Shown: in pieces, positions 1-8,242 of the stretch
Numbering within the stretch: the first letter of the stretch is position 1
Layout of the letters: each line of letters opens with the position of its first letter
NCBI RefSeq assembly: GCF_030315745.1
Contig: NZ_JASXSH010000004.1
Span: 62,001-126,000, forward strand
Source: Gordonia heveisoli
Lineage (GTDB): Bacteria > Actinomycetota > Actinomycetes > Mycobacteriales > Mycobacteriaceae
DNA: 64,000 nt
Direction of reading: 5' to 3'
The notes under the pieces: generated by a model
Seen by the model: only the letters and a program-made list of their open reading frames with translations
Told to the model about the DNA's origin: nothing
Database searches by the model: none
Program-made: the position numbers and the translations under genes

Positions 1-120
1 CACGTCGTCGCCCGACGACAGTTCGGCCAACAGCAGATCCTCGACCTGCGCCAGCGCGGTGCGTACGGTCTCGGCGAACTCATCCGACACCAGGTCGACC
101 CCGGCGAATGTGGACTTCAC
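1..120 (-). CDS. Polyprenyl diphosphate synthase, N-terminal fragment
   Basis: Only the first 40 codons lie in the window; the gene runs off the left edge. The GTG start at 120 is preceded by a GGAG-type ribosome binding site about 10 bases upstream. The fragment contains AGVDLVSDEFAETV followed by a VEDLL helix, matching the N-terminus of the mycobacterial GrcC1 (Rv0562) type of trans-polyprenyl synthase as I recall it. These enzymes condense isopentenyl diphosphate into the long chain that MenA attaches to the quinone ring. It is divergent from menJ, the same arrangement as Rv0562/Rv0561c. The aspartate-rich catalytic motifs lie outside the window, so the call rests on the N-terminus and on context. 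Confidence 0.7.
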   Translation of the reverse strand, partial: MKSTFAGVDLVSDEFAETVRTALAQVEDLLLAELSSGDDV

Positions 121-244
121 TCTCGGCCCGCTCCATCTCGTCTCATCCGACGTGCCACTATCGGACGTCGCACATGGTGCCCGCCGAGGTCCGGCGAGCC
201 TGCCTGCGAGCCTATCCGTTTGTCGGTGACGACATACTGGTCGG

Positions 245-1519
245 GTGAACAGCGACACCCAGGGCGCGGCGATCCCCGCAAGTGCCGATGTGCTCATCGT
301 CGGCGCCGGCCCGGGCGGTTCGGCTGCCGCCGCACACGCCGCGAGCGCCGGACTCGACGTACTGCTCGTCGACGCCGCGGTCTTTCCACGTGACAAGACC
401 TGCGGCGATGGCCTCACCCCGCGCGCGGTCGCCGAACTTGAACGGCTCGGCTTCGGCGACTATCTCGGCAAACGTCCCCGCATCGACGGCCTGCATCTGA
501 ACGGCTGGGGCGCCGATCAACGCGTGCGCTGGCCGTCGAGCGTCTTCGGCACTCAGGGCAGCGCGGTGGCGCGTACCGAGATCGACGAACAGATCCGGGC
601 GCTCGCGGTCTCGCGTGGGGCGCGGATGCTGCAGGGCGCCAAGGCCGTCGACGTCGAGATGGACGGCGACCGGATCTCCTCGGTGATCCTGACGACGCCG
701 GAGGGACGGTCGTCGGTCGCGGTGCGCGAGGTGATCGTCGCCGACGGGGTGCGCTCGACGCTGGGCAAGGTGCTGGGCCGGCAGTGGCATCGCGACACCG
801 CCTACGGCGTGGCGGCGCGCGCCTACGTCGACTCCGGACGCGCCGACGACAACTGGATGGGATCGCATCTGGAACTTCGGGGCCCCGACAGTGAGCTGTT
901 GCCCGGATACGGCTGGGTCTTCCCGCTGGGCAGTGCGGGTGGCGGGCTGGTCAACGTCGGGGTGGGCGCGCTCGCCACGGCGAAGCGGCCCGCGAACATG
1001 CAATTGCGACCCGTGCTGGAGCACTACGCCGAGATGGTGCGCGACGAATGGCAGCTGTCCGGCTCGCCGCACCGGCTGACGTCAGCACTGCTGCCGATGG
1101 GCGGCGCGGTCAGCAATGTCGCCGGACGCAACTGGATGCTCATCGGCGACGCCGCGGCGTGTGTGAACCCGCTCAACGGCGAGGGCATCGACTACGCGCT
1201 GGAGACCGGGCGGCTGGCCGTCGACCTGCTGCTGGAGAACCGAGGCCCGGCCGGCCACACCGACAGCTGGCCGACGATCCTCGTCGAGCATTACGGTCCC
1301 GCCTTCTCCGCGGCCCGACGCCTGGCCGGCCTGCTGACCATGCCCAAGACCGTGCCGATCCTCGGGCGGCCGGGCATCCGGTCGGCGCGACTGATGTCGA
1401 TGGTCGTGCGCGTGATGGGCAATCTGGTCACCCCCGACGACAAGGACCTGATCGCGCGGGCCTGGCGTGGCGTCGGGTCGGTGTCGACGCGGGTCGACGA
1501 TCGTCCCCCGTTCTCGTGA
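245..1519 (+). CDS. menJ: Menaquinone reductase MenJ (geranylgeranyl reductase family)
   Basis: A 424-residue FAD-dependent reductase that saturates one isoprene unit of the menaquinone side chain, giving MK(H2). An FAD-binding GAGPGG motif is at residues 20-25, CGDGLTPRAV near residue 53, and a second FAD contact (LIGDAAACVNPLNGEGI) near residue 300; all are hallmarks of the geranylgeranyl reductase family. Length and sequence closely follow M. tuberculosis Rv0561c (MenJ). The start is a GTG. It sits divergent from the polyprenyl synthase gene and near menG, as in mycobacteria. Nothing unusual is visible in the reading frame. Confidence 0.93.
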   Translation: MNSDTQGAAIPASADVLIVGAGPGGSAAAAHAASAGLDVLLVDAAVFPRDKTCGDGLTPRAVAELERLGFGDYLGKRPRIDGLHLNGWGADQRVRWPSSVFGTQGSAVARTEIDEQIRALAVSRGARMLQGAKAVDVEMDGDRISSVILTTPEGRSSVAVREVIVADGVRSTLGKVLGRQWHRDTAYGVAARAYVDSGRADDNWMGSHLELRGPDSELLPGYGWVFPLGSAGGGLVNVGVGALATAKRPANMQLRPVLEHYAEMVRDEWQLSGSPHRLTSALLPMGGAVSNVAGRNWMLIGDAAACVNPLNGEGIDYALETGRLAVDLLLENRGPAGHTDSWPTILVEHYGPAFSAARRLAGLLTMPKTVPILGRPGIRSARLMSMVVRVMGNLVTPDDKDLIARAWRGVGSVSTRVDDRPPFS

Positions 1520-1534
1520 GTTGTGACCCGGATC

Positions 1535-1571
1535 ATGACAAGTTGAAACATTTTGGCTAATCTGTTTCAAC
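1535..1571 (+). promoter_or_regulatory. Promoter with overlapping inverted-repeat operator upstream of the MpaB-like gene
   Basis: A sigma-70-like promoter reads ATGACA (1535-1540), 17-bp spacer, TAATCT (1558-1563). Overlapping it is a perfect 9-bp inverted repeat, GTTGAAACA (1542-1550) and TGTTTCAAC (1563-1571), with a 12-bp gap. The repeat starts just after the -35 and ends past the -10, the usual position of a repressor site. The regulator is not identified. Confidence 0.55.
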
Positions 1572-1621
1572 ATGTCGTCGGCTGACGACGAGCACCACCT
1601 CGCACTTCGGGAGAACAGCCC

Positions 1622-2560
1622 ATGCCCAGCGCCTCCGCCCTCACGTCCCGCGTCAAGCAGACGATCACCGACCGCCTGACCGACCGGTACCGCCTGCGCG
1701 GCCGGCTGTCGTCGCTGGACCCGGCCGTCGACCAGGTGGAGATCGCCCGCGAACTCGGCACCCGCGAATTCCCGTGGGGCATCACGCAAGCGCTGAGCTT
1801 CGCACTCTTCCGCACCTATGCGGTGCCGTCGATCGGCGACCTGCTGTACAAGACCGGACAATTCACCGAGGTGACGCAGAAGCGCTACGACGACACCGTC
1901 CTGCTGCTCGACGCCCCGATCGAGCACGGCTTCGACGCCCCCGCCGGACGCGCCGGAGTGCGTCGCATCAACCAGATGCACGCCATGTACGACATCTCCA
2001 ACGACGACATGCTCTACGTGCTGTCGACCTTCGTGGTGTGCCCGGTCGAGTGGGTCAACGCCTACGAGTGGCGCAAGCTGACCGACGCGGAGGTCACCGG
2101 CCTGACCAACTACTACCGAACCCTCGGCAAGCACATGGCCATCAAGGACATCCCGGAGACCTACGCCGACTTCGAGAAGTTCTACGTCGACTACGAGGTC
2201 GCCAACTTCGCATACAGCGCGGACTCGCTCGCGGTCGCCGACGCCACTCTCGACCTGCTGTGCACCTTCGCGCCGTACAAGTTCCTGCCGCGGTCGGTGG
2301 TGCGCCGGATGTCGTTCGCGCTCATGGACGACCGGCTGCGCGAGGCCTTCGGCTACCCGAAGCCGTCGGCCGTCGAGATCGCTGCCGTACGCGGTGGCCT
2401 GAAGGCCCGCGGACTCGCGATCCGCTTCTTCGCCACACCGCGCGCGGAGAACATCTTCGGGCGCCAGATGCCGCAGGTGCGCGGCTACGGCGACGGATAC
2501 CAGGCCGAGGATCTGGGCACCTTCGCACCGAAGTGCCCGGTGCCGCACGCCGCGTCTTAG
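1622..2560 (+). CDS. Oxygenase MpaB family protein (DUF2236)
   Basis: A 312-residue protein of the DUF2236/MpaB family, heme-containing oxygenase-like proteins that also include the rubber oxygenase Lcp. Family features include an INQMHAMYDISNDDMLYVLSTF block (His near residue 120, a likely heme ligand by analogy) and a downstream W-x-N-A-Y-E-W segment. No signal peptide is evident, so it is probably cytoplasmic. The ATG at 1622 follows GGGAG. The gene stands alone between menJ and the convergent menG, with its own promoter and a likely operator. The substrate cannot be read from the sequence. It could be a detoxifying or lipid-modifying oxygenase and need not belong to the menaquinone pathway. 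Confidence 0.75.
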   Translation: MPSASALTSRVKQTITDRLTDRYRLRGRLSSLDPAVDQVEIARELGTREFPWGITQALSFALFRTYAVPSIGDLLYKTGQFTEVTQKRYDDTVLLLDAPIEHGFDAPAGRAGVRRINQMHAMYDISNDDMLYVLSTFVVCPVEWVNAYEWRKLTDAEVTGLTNYYRTLGKHMAIKDIPETYADFEKFYVDYEVANFAYSADSLAVADATLDLLCTFAPYKFLPRSVVRRMSFALMDDRLREAFGYPKPSAVEIAAVRGGLKARGLAIRFFATPRAENIFGRQMPQVRGYGDGYQAEDLGTFAPKCPVPHAAS

Positions 2561-2573
2561 CGCCCTTCGTCGC

Positions 2574-3380
2574 TCAGCGGATGGCCGAATGCACCGCGGC
2601 GATGCCGCCGGTGCGGTTGTCCCAGCGGACCGACGTGAACCCGGCCTCGCGGATCAGGTCACCGAGTCCGAACTGGTCGGGCCACGCCCGAATCGATTCG
2701 GCGAGATAGACATACGCCGCCGGCGCACTCGACACCCGGGTCGCGACGGCGGGGAGCGCCTTCATCAGGTACTCCATGTACACCGTGCGGAACGGCTTGA
2801 AGGTCGGGGTGGAGAACTCGCAGATGACCAGCCGGCCGCCGGGTTTGAGCACCCGGCGCAGCTCGGCCAGCGCCGTCGGGACGTCGTGCACGTTGCGCAG
2901 TCCGAACGAGATCGTCGCGGCGTCGAAGGATTCGTCGGCGAACGGCAGCGCGAGGGCGTCGGCGGCCACCTTCGGCACCCGACGACGAGATCCGGCCTTC
3001 AGCATGCCGAGGGAAAAGTCGGCGGCGATGCAGTGCGCGCCGGAGGTGGCGAGTTCGACCGTCGACACCGCGGTCCCGGCCGCCAAGTCGAGCACCACAT
3101 CGCCCGGGCGCAACGCGAGCGCCTTGCGAGTCGCCTTGCGCCAGCTGCGGTCCCGACCGAAGGACAAGACGGTGTTGGTGATGTCGTACCGGCGGGCGAC
3201 CCCGTCGAACATGGCCGCGACCTCGGCCGGATCCTTGTCCAGGGACGCCCGGTCGGCCGTCGCATGCTCCGGGTTCACACGGTCTGGGTTCACACGGTCT
3301 GGGTTCACACGGTCTGGGGTCACACGGTCTGGGGTCACACGGTCTGGGGTCGATCCCGACGCAGCTGCCATGCCCGTCAC
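2574..3380 (-). CDS. menG: Demethylmenaquinone methyltransferase MenG/UbiE
   Basis: A 268-residue SAM-dependent methyltransferase performing the ring C-methylation that converts demethylmenaquinone to menaquinone. The family N-terminus [20 protein letters not shown], the SAM-binding LDLAAGTA (residues 97-104) and the ISFGLRNV motif are all present, and the sequence follows Rv0558 along its length. Odd feature: residues 13-37 are five copies of a pentapeptide, DRVTP twice then DRVNP three times, from a 15-bp tandem repeat; homologues start just after this segment. The GTG at 3380 is taken as the start, with an in-frame ATG three codons on (3371). It lies 24 bp downstream of mgtA on the same strand, as in mycobacteria. 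Confidence 0.9.
   Translation of the reverse strand: MTGMAAASGSTPDRVTPDRVTPDRVNPDRVNPDRVNPEHATADRASLDKDPAEVAAMFDGVARRYDITNTVLSFGRDRSWRKATRKALALRPGDVVLDLAAGTAVSTVELATSGAHCIAADFSLGMLKAGSRRRVPKVAADALALPFADESFDAATISFGLRNVHDVPTALAELRRVLKPGGRLVICEFSTPTFKPFRTVYMEYLMKALPAVATRVSSAPAAYVYLAESIRAWPDQFGLGDLIREAGFTSVRWDNRTGGIAAVHSAIR
3271..3345 (-). repeat. Five 15-bp tandem repeats in the 5' end of menG
   Basis: Five head-to-tail 15-bp units on the + strand: three are gggttcacacggtct and two are ggggtcacacggtct. They begin at 3271, 3286, 3301, 3316 and 3331, with a partial sixth. On the coding strand each unit encodes DRV(N/T)P, so copy-number change would keep the frame. The same pentapeptide, encoded by a related unit, occurs at 57981-58032. 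Confidence 0.95.
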
Positions 3381-3404
3381 GCTACCCGGCGCGCCGCACC
3401 CCGA

Positions 3405-4547
3405 TCACGCCGGACGGGCCAGCCCCCGCGACTCGCCGGTGACGTCGCGATAGTGCTCGACGAGTTCGGCGCAGACCGCGGGCCAGGTCCGCGCCCGGAC
3501 GGCATGAACGGCGGCCGCCCCGAAGGCGGCGCGGCGTGCGTCGTCACGCAGAGCCCCCACCGCCTCGGGCAGTCGGGTCGCGAATTCGGCGACCGGCAGC
3601 AGGAAGCCGGTACGCATCGGGGTGACGAGGTCGCGCGGTCCGCCTGCGTCCGGCCCGATCACCGGTAGGCCGCTGGCCATCGCCTCCTGGATCGCCTGGC
3701 AGAAGGTCTCGTGCTCACCGGCATGCACGAAGACGTCGAGGCTCGCATAGGCGCGAGCCAGTTCCGGCCCGCGTAATTCGCCGGTGAAGACGGCATCGGG
3801 CATACGCCGGGCCAGCCGATCCCGTTCCGGACCGTCCCCGACGATGACCAGGCGGATCGTCGGGTCCCCGGACAACGACGCCAGCCGCTCCACATGCTTC
3901 TCCGGCGCCAGTCGACCGACGAAGCCCACGGTGAGCCGGTCGCCGACATCCCACGCCGCGCGCAGCCCGTCGTCGCGGCGAGCGGGGTCGAAGAGGTCGA
4001 TGTCCACGCCGCGTCCCCAGCGCTTCAGACGTGGCACGCCCTGCGCGGCGAGCATGGCCATCGTGTCGGTGGACGGTGCCAGTGTCAGGTCGACGAGTTC
4101 GTGCAGCATCCGGATATAGCCGCGGGCCGCGTGTTGTACCGCCCCGAGCCGGTAGGAGGCGGCGAACCCGGCGACATCGGTCTGGAACACGGCCACCGCG
4201 GGAACCCGTAGCCGGCGTGCGGCCAGTGCCCCGGCCCCGCCGACGACGAACGGCGACGCGAGGTGGACGACGTCGGGCCGGAAGTCGCGCAGTGCCCGGT
4301 AGAGCATCGGCGAGGGCACCCCGACGGGCAGCGAGGTCACCATCGGGAACCGCACCGACCGCACCAGGTGCACCGGTGTCCGGCGGCCGACCATACGTGG
4401 ACCGCCGGCCTCGCCGCGCGGGGTGTCCGGTGCGATGACGACGCCCTCATGGCCGTGGGTCTCCAGATGATCGACGACCCGCAGAACGGAGTTGACCACG
4501 CCGTTGATGTGCGGGAGGAAGCTCTCGGCGACGATTGCGACGCGCAT
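3405..4547 (-). CDS. mgtA: GDP-mannose-dependent alpha-mannosyltransferase MgtA (GT4)
   Basis: A 380-residue GT-B fold glycosyltransferase of family GT4. In mycobacteria and corynebacteria MgtA (Rv0557, once called PimB) adds mannose from GDP-mannose to a glucuronosyl-diacylglycerol lipid anchor. Matching elements are [17 protein letters not shown] at the N-terminus, [10 protein letters not shown], the [17 protein letters not shown] catalytic-site segment with the conserved glutamate, and [12 protein letters not shown]. The frame is open upstream to 4637, but homologues begin at the [10 protein letters not shown] methionine, so the ATG at 4547 is chosen. No strong Shine-Dalgarno precedes it. 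It is the first gene of a menG-containing pair and divergent from the S51 peptidase gene, with a PHO-box-like element between them. Confidence 0.88.
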   Translation of the reverse strand: MRVAIVAESFLPHINGVVNSVLRVVDHLETHGHEGVVIAPDTPRGEAGGPRMVGRRTPVHLVRSVRFPMVTSLPVGVPSPMLYRALRDFRPDVVHLASPFVVGGAGALAARRLRVPAVAVFQTDVAGFAASYRLGAVQHAARGYIRMLHELVDLTLAPSTDTMAMLAAQGVPRLKRWGRGVDIDLFDPARRDDGLRAAWDVGDRLTVGFVGRLAPEKHVERLASLSGDPTIRLVIVGDGPERDRLARRMPDAVFTGELRGPELARAYASLDVFVHAGEHETFCQAIQEAMASGLPVIGPDAGGPRDLVTPMRTGFLLPVAEFATRLPEAVGALRDDARRAAFGAAAVHAVRARTWPAVCAELVEHYRDVTGESRGLARPA

Positions 4548-4604
4548 GCGTCGATGGTGTCGGGCGCCGGCGTCGGCCACGGATGCACGGGCTGACCCGG
4601 CCGC

Positions 4605-4619
4605 GAACAGTTGGTGAAC
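4605..4619. promoter_or_regulatory. PHO-box-like direct repeat between mgtA and the S51 peptidase gene
   Basis: The sequence GAACAGTTGGTGAAC contains two GAAC cores exactly 11 bp apart (GTTCACCAACTGTTC on the other strand). It lies 57 bp upstream of mgtA and 40 bp upstream of the peptidase gene. Direct 11-nt repeats with a GTTCA core are the recognised form of PhoP boxes in Streptomyces, and GTGAAC-type sites occur in mycobacterial phosphate-starvation promoters. It differs by one base from 12806-12820 upstream of pitA. Confidence 0.45.
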
Positions 4620-4659
4620 TCCCCCGCGCATCGACACCGTGGCGCGGCACAGTGGGGGT

Positions 4660-5274
4660 ATGACCGATCTGCTGCTGCTCAGCCGCTGGCTCGACGCGGT
4701 GCCCGGGTTTCTGCGGGAGCGGGTACCCGCAGGCGCCCGGATCGGTTTCGTGCCGACCGCGTCGGCGATCTACCCCGACACCGCGTGGGTCGACCTGGAT
4801 CGTGACACGCTGCGCGGGCAGGGCTGGCACACCGTCGATCTGGATGTCGAGTCACTCTCGGCGGCCCAGCTGGCCGCCCGGCTCGCCGACGTCGATGCCG
4901 TCTTCGTCGCCGGCGGCAACGTCTTTCACCTGCTCGGCGCGCTGCGCCGGTCGGGCGGTGCGCAGGTGCTCGCCTGCGCCGTGACCGCGGGCCTGCCGTA
5001 CATCGGGGTGAGTGCGGGTGCGGTCGTGGTCGGTCCCGACATCGGTGCACTGGATCTGCTCGACGACCCGGCCGAGGCCGCACCGCTGGACGACACCGCC
5101 GGCCTGGGGTTGATCGACGTGACCGTCGTGCCGCATGCCGACGGCCGGGTGGGTGGACTCGGGCGGATCACCGAGACCCGCCGACGCTACGCCGACGCCC
5201 CGCTGCTGTTCCTTCGCGACGACGAATCGCTGCTGGTGGTCGACGGCGTGCGGACCATTCTTCCGATGCGGTGA
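4660..5274 (+). CDS. Peptidase S51 family protein (PepE-like)
   Basis: A 204-residue protein of the S51 dipeptidase (aspartyl dipeptidase/cyanophycinase-like) family, which has a class I glutamine-amidotransferase-like fold. The AGGN motif (residues 84-87) and the nucleophile elbow GVSAGA with Ser118 are intact. A later PHADGR segment probably supplies the catalytic histidine. No signal peptide is seen, so it is probably a cytoplasmic peptidase. The ATG at 4660, preceded by a GTGGGGG stretch, is chosen over an upstream in-frame codon at 4639. It is divergent from mgtA and convergent with the DUF3592 gene. The true substrate is unknown. Confidence 0.75.
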   Translation: MTDLLLLSRWLDAVPGFLRERVPAGARIGFVPTASAIYPDTAWVDLDRDTLRGQGWHTVDLDVESLSAAQLAARLADVDAVFVAGGNVFHLLGALRRSGGAQVLACAVTAGLPYIGVSAGAVVVGPDIGALDLLDDPAEAAPLDDTAGLGLIDVTVVPHADGRVGGLGRITETRRRYADAPLLFLRDDESLLVVDGVRTILPMR

Positions 5275-5293
5275 CCGGCCGCACCCGGAGCGG

Positions 5294-5782
5294 TCAGTGG
5301 GTGGAAACAGTCTCCGCCGGTTCGGGGTCGTCGGCGGCCGCACCGGCCGTAGTGGTCGCCCGCCGTGCGAGGAAGCGGTTGAGCTCGGCGATCGCCACCA
5401 TCAGCACACCGACGATCAGCCACGCGGTGACCGCGATGGACAGCCCCGGAATGATGGCCAGGGTGGCGCTGCGTCCGGCCGGGCGGGCCAGGTCGGGGTT
5501 GGACATCGCGTATTCGACCCTGATCCGCTGGTTCTGGCTCAGTTCGGTCGGATACAGCAGGCCCAGCTTGGGGCTGTGGAACCGGCCGTCCGGAGTCTGG
5601 AAGTAGACCTGGGCGTGGCGCGCATCGGCCGACACCACATCGGCCATCACGGTGCCCTTGGATTCGTTGATGGTCGCGTCGTTGCGGAAGGCCGCGCCGA
5701 TCAGGGAAAAGGACATCGCCGTGATGACGACACCGACGATGAGCAGGCCGAACTGCACACGCCGGGTGATCGTCGGATTCAT
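5294..5782 (-). CDS. DUF3592-type membrane protein
   Basis: A 162-residue protein with a transmembrane segment near the N-terminus (RVQFGLLIVGVVITAMSFSL), an extracytoplasmic region with the VYFQTPDGRFHSPKLGLLYP and RIRVEYAMSNPDLAR segments typical of DUF3592, and a second transmembrane segment before a polar tail. Function is unknown. It lies 67 bp downstream of menD on the same strand, reproducing the Rv0555/Rv0556 pair of mycobacteria. The frame is open upstream into menD, but the ATG at 5782 gives the normal family N-terminus. Confidence 0.75.
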   Translation of the reverse strand: MNPTITRRVQFGLLIVGVVITAMSFSLIGAAFRNDATINESKGTVMADVVSADARHAQVYFQTPDGRFHSPKLGLLYPTELSQNQRIRVEYAMSNPDLARPAGRSATLAIIPGLSIAVTAWLIVGVLMVAIAELNRFLARRATTTAGAAADDPEPAETVSTH

Positions 5783-5849
5783 GCCAGTCAGGATAACCGG
5801 CGGGTACGTCGGGACCGCCCTCCGCCCGCGTACGGGCACCACCCGATGG

Positions 5850-7508
5850 TCAGGCCAGCCGGCCGGCGATGCGGGCGTGGATGTCGCGCAGCCGCTCACG
5901 GTCGGTGGTGACCTCGATGACCTCGATACCGCCGACCGGCGGATCCTGCGCGAGGACCCGGCTCACCTCGGTGACCGCCACCCGGCGATGCGGCAGGTGG
6001 AATCCGGCGCACAACGCGGCCAGGTCGGTGCGGTGCGGGGTGCCGAAGACACGTTCGTAGGCACCCGCGTACACGCCGGTGTTGAAACGCGGGTCGCCCT
6101 GTTCGAGCAGGCCGAAGATGCCGCCGCCGTCGTCGTTGGCGACGACGATCCGCAGCGACCGTGGCCGCGGTTCCGACGGCCCGATCAGGAGTCCGGTCGC
6201 GTCGTGGACGAAGGTCAGATCCCCCATCAGCGCCACCGTCCGGGCACCCGGGTCGACGGCGTCGAGGGCCAGCGCCGCGCCGATGGCCGACGAGTTGGTG
6301 CCGTCGATGCCTGCGACGCCGCGATTGGACAGCACCCGGACGCCTTCGCCGACGCGGCCGGCCAGCGCGACGTCCCGGATCGGGTTGCTGGCCCCGACGA
6401 CGAGTTGCTCGCCGGGGCGCATCGCGGCACTGACCGCACGCGCCACATGCAGGCCGGTCGTCGGGCCGGGCGCGTCGAGTTCGGCGTCGACGGCGCCGAG
6501 GGCACGTTGGGCGACCGCGGCCACTTCCTTGAGCCAGGCTTCGCGGGGTTCGCCGATCGGTTCGGCCCGGGTGCCGGTGGCGTAGACGTTGCCGGACACG
6601 TCGGGCCAGCGCGGCCCGGTGGTGAGCGCGTACACCCGGACGCCCGGGTCGGCGAGCAGCCGCGACACCCCGCGATGCAGGGTGGGACGACCGCAGATGA
6701 TCGCCTGCTGCGGCCGCAGCCGATCCAGGGCCAGCGGATGCAGCGGGGTCGCCGGTGCGGGTGCGGTCGGTTCGGCGACGGTGGGGATCGCGGCGAGCTG
6801 TGGGTGCACCCCGGCGCCGTGCCCGGACACGACGACGGTGTCCGCGGACAGGTCGATCGGCAGCGGGACGTCGAGCCTGCCGACCGGCGCCTGCGTCCAC
6901 GGCAGACCATCGGGGCGACCGGCGAACTCGCCGAGATCGCCGGACAGAGCATCGACATCGGGGACCAGGGGTTCGCGCAGCGGGATGTCGAACTGCACCG
7001 GACCGGCGTTGCCGGTGCGGGCACCGCGCGCCGCGGCGAGGACTCGGCCGACCGCCGACCGCCACTGGCTGTTCGTGTCCAGGTCCTGTTCGGCCAGGCC
7101 GAGACTGATCGCGGCCCGCACCTGGGTGCCGAAGATGCCGAACTGCTCCACGGTCTGGTTGGCTCCCGAGCCCAGCAGTTCGTAGGGACGGTTGGCGCTG
7201 ATCACCACCAGCGGCACCCGCGCGTAATTGGCTTCGAAGACCGCCGGACTCATGTTGGCGACCGCGGTGCCGCTGGTCATCACGATCGGCACCGGCTGCC
7301 CGGACGCGACCGCGAGCCCGAGTGCCAGATATCCCGCCGACCGTTCGTCGATCCGCACATGCAGGCGCAGCCGTCCGGCGGTGTCGGCGGCATACAGCGC
7401 GAAGGCCAGCGGCGCGTTGCGCGAACCCGGACAGAGCACCGCCTCCCGCACGCCGCCACGGATCATCTCGTCGACGATGACCCGGGCCTGCAAGGTGGAG
7501 GGATTCAT
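5850..7508 (-). CDS. menD: 2-succinyl-5-enolpyruvyl-6-hydroxy-3-cyclohexene-1-carboxylate synthase MenD
   Basis: A 552-residue thiamine-diphosphate enzyme that joins isochorismate and 2-oxoglutarate (SEPHCHC synthase), the first committed menaquinone step. The N-terminus has the MenD signature [20 protein letters not shown] followed by [11 protein letters not shown] catalytic-glutamate region sits in [15 protein letters not shown], and the C-terminal ThDP/Mg site has [13 protein letters not shown] followed by [10 protein letters not shown]. Length is normal for actinobacteria (Rv0555). It starts 26 bp from a divergent methyltransferase gene with which it seems to share a symmetric -10 element, and its mRNA is probably nearly leaderless. 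DUF3592 lies downstream. Confidence 0.95.
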   Translation of the reverse strand: MNPSTLQARVIVDEMIRGGVREAVLCPGSRNAPLAFALYAADTAGRLRLHVRIDERSAGYLALGLAVASGQPVPIVMTSGTAVANMSPAVFEANYARVPLVVISANRPYELLGSGANQTVEQFGIFGTQVRAAISLGLAEQDLDTNSQWRSAVGRVLAAARGARTGNAGPVQFDIPLREPLVPDVDALSGDLGEFAGRPDGLPWTQAPVGRLDVPLPIDLSADTVVVSGHGAGVHPQLAAIPTVAEPTAPAPATPLHPLALDRLRPQQAIICGRPTLHRGVSRLLADPGVRVYALTTGPRWPDVSGNVYATGTRAEPIGEPREAWLKEVAAVAQRALGAVDAELDAPGPTTGLHVARAVSAAMRPGEQLVVGASNPIRDVALAGRVGEGVRVLSNRGVAGIDGTNSSAIGAALALDAVDPGARTVALMGDLTFVHDATGLLIGPSEPRPRSLRIVVANDDGGGIFGLLEQGDPRFNTGVYAGAYERVFGTPHRTDLAALCAGFHLPHRRVAVTEVSRVLAQDPPVGGIEVIEVTTDRERLRDIHARIAGRLA

Positions 7509-7518
7509 GTTGCCAAGC

Positions 7519-7525
7519 CTATTAG
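7519..7525. promoter_or_regulatory. Shared bidirectional -10 element between menD and a methyltransferase gene
   Basis: The 26-bp gap between the two divergent start codons holds CTATTAG. Read rightward it gives TATTAG (7520-7525), about 10 bp from the ATG at 7535. Read leftward it gives TAATAG (7524-7519), about 11 bp from the ATG at 7508. Both placements predict transcripts with leaders of only a few bases. No clear -35 is visible on either side. Confidence 0.4.
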
Positions 7526-7534
7526 CATGGATCT

Positions 7535-8152
7535 ATGGGCTTCTACGACGACCGCGTCCTGCCCCACCTGATCGAGCTGACCTGCGGTGCGACGATGCTG
7601 ACCGCGTCCCGGCGACGAGCATGTGCACCGTTGACGGGCGACGTCGTCGAGATCGGATTCGGTTCGGGACTCAACGTCGCGCTCTACCCGGACGCGGTGA
7701 CCAGGGTGGCCGCCGTGGAACCGTCGGACGTCGGCTGGTCGATGTCGGAGAAACGTCGCGCCGCGGCCACCGTCCCGATCGATCGGGCCGGACTCGACGG
7801 TGAGCATCTCCCCTTCGACGACCACAGTTTCGACGGCGCCCTGTCCACCTTCACCATGTGCACGATTCCCAACCTGCCTGCCGCCCTGGCCGAGCTTCGC
7901 CGGGTCGTCAAACCCGGTGGCGTGGTCGGCTTCCTCGAGCATGGCGCCGCCCCCGACGAGTCGGTGGCCCGCTGGCAACACCGGCTGGAACCGATCCAGC
8001 GTCGCGTCGCCGGTGGCTGTCACCTGACCCGCGACACCCGCGCCGCGCTGACCGACGCCGGTTTCGAGGTCGACGAGATCGACCGCTTCTACCAGCGCGG
8101 GGTGCCCCGGCCGTTCGGCTACCTCAGCGTCGGCGTGGCACGCAGCCTCTGA
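7535..8152 (+). CDS. Class I SAM-dependent methyltransferase
   Basis: A 205-residue type 11 methyltransferase. Motif I is VVEIGFGSGLN (residues 37-47), the acidic residue ending strand 2 is in AAVEPSD, motif II/III is FDGALSTFTMCTI, and the post-motif is LAELRRVVKPGG. There is no membrane segment or signal peptide. It is divergent from menD and followed by the saccharopine-dehydrogenase-like gene on the same strand. The substrate cannot be inferred. Similar small methyltransferases act on lipids and quinones, but MenG already supplies the menaquinone methylation here. Confidence 0.8.
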   Translation: MGFYDDRVLPHLIELTCGATMLTASRRRACAPLTGDVVEIGFGSGLNVALYPDAVTRVAAVEPSDVGWSMSEKRRAAATVPIDRAGLDGEHLPFDDHSFDGALSTFTMCTIPNLPAALAELRRVVKPGGVVGFLEHGAAPDESVARWQHRLEPIQRRVAGGCHLTRDTRAALTDAGFEVDEIDRFYQRGVPRPFGYLSVGVARSL

Positions 8153-8242
8153 ACCCACCGCGCCTGCACGTCGACCCGCGTTCCCGCAGGTGGACGGACA
8201 AGGGTGGTGACGCAGGCGACGAGTGCTACTAGGCTCGCGTGC

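Noticed and set aside
1082..2548. 488-residue open frame on the minus strand across menJ and the MpaB-like gene
   Set aside because: Antisense to two well-supported genes, Arg/His/Val-rich without domain features; a by-product of high third-position GC.
3271..3345. 15-bp repeat arrays considered as a CRISPR array
   Set aside because: Units are contiguous without spacers, coding and in frame; no cas genes in the window.
5652..7571. 639-residue plus-strand frame opposite menD
   Set aside because: Shadow of menD; Gly/Arg/Asp-rich without motifs.
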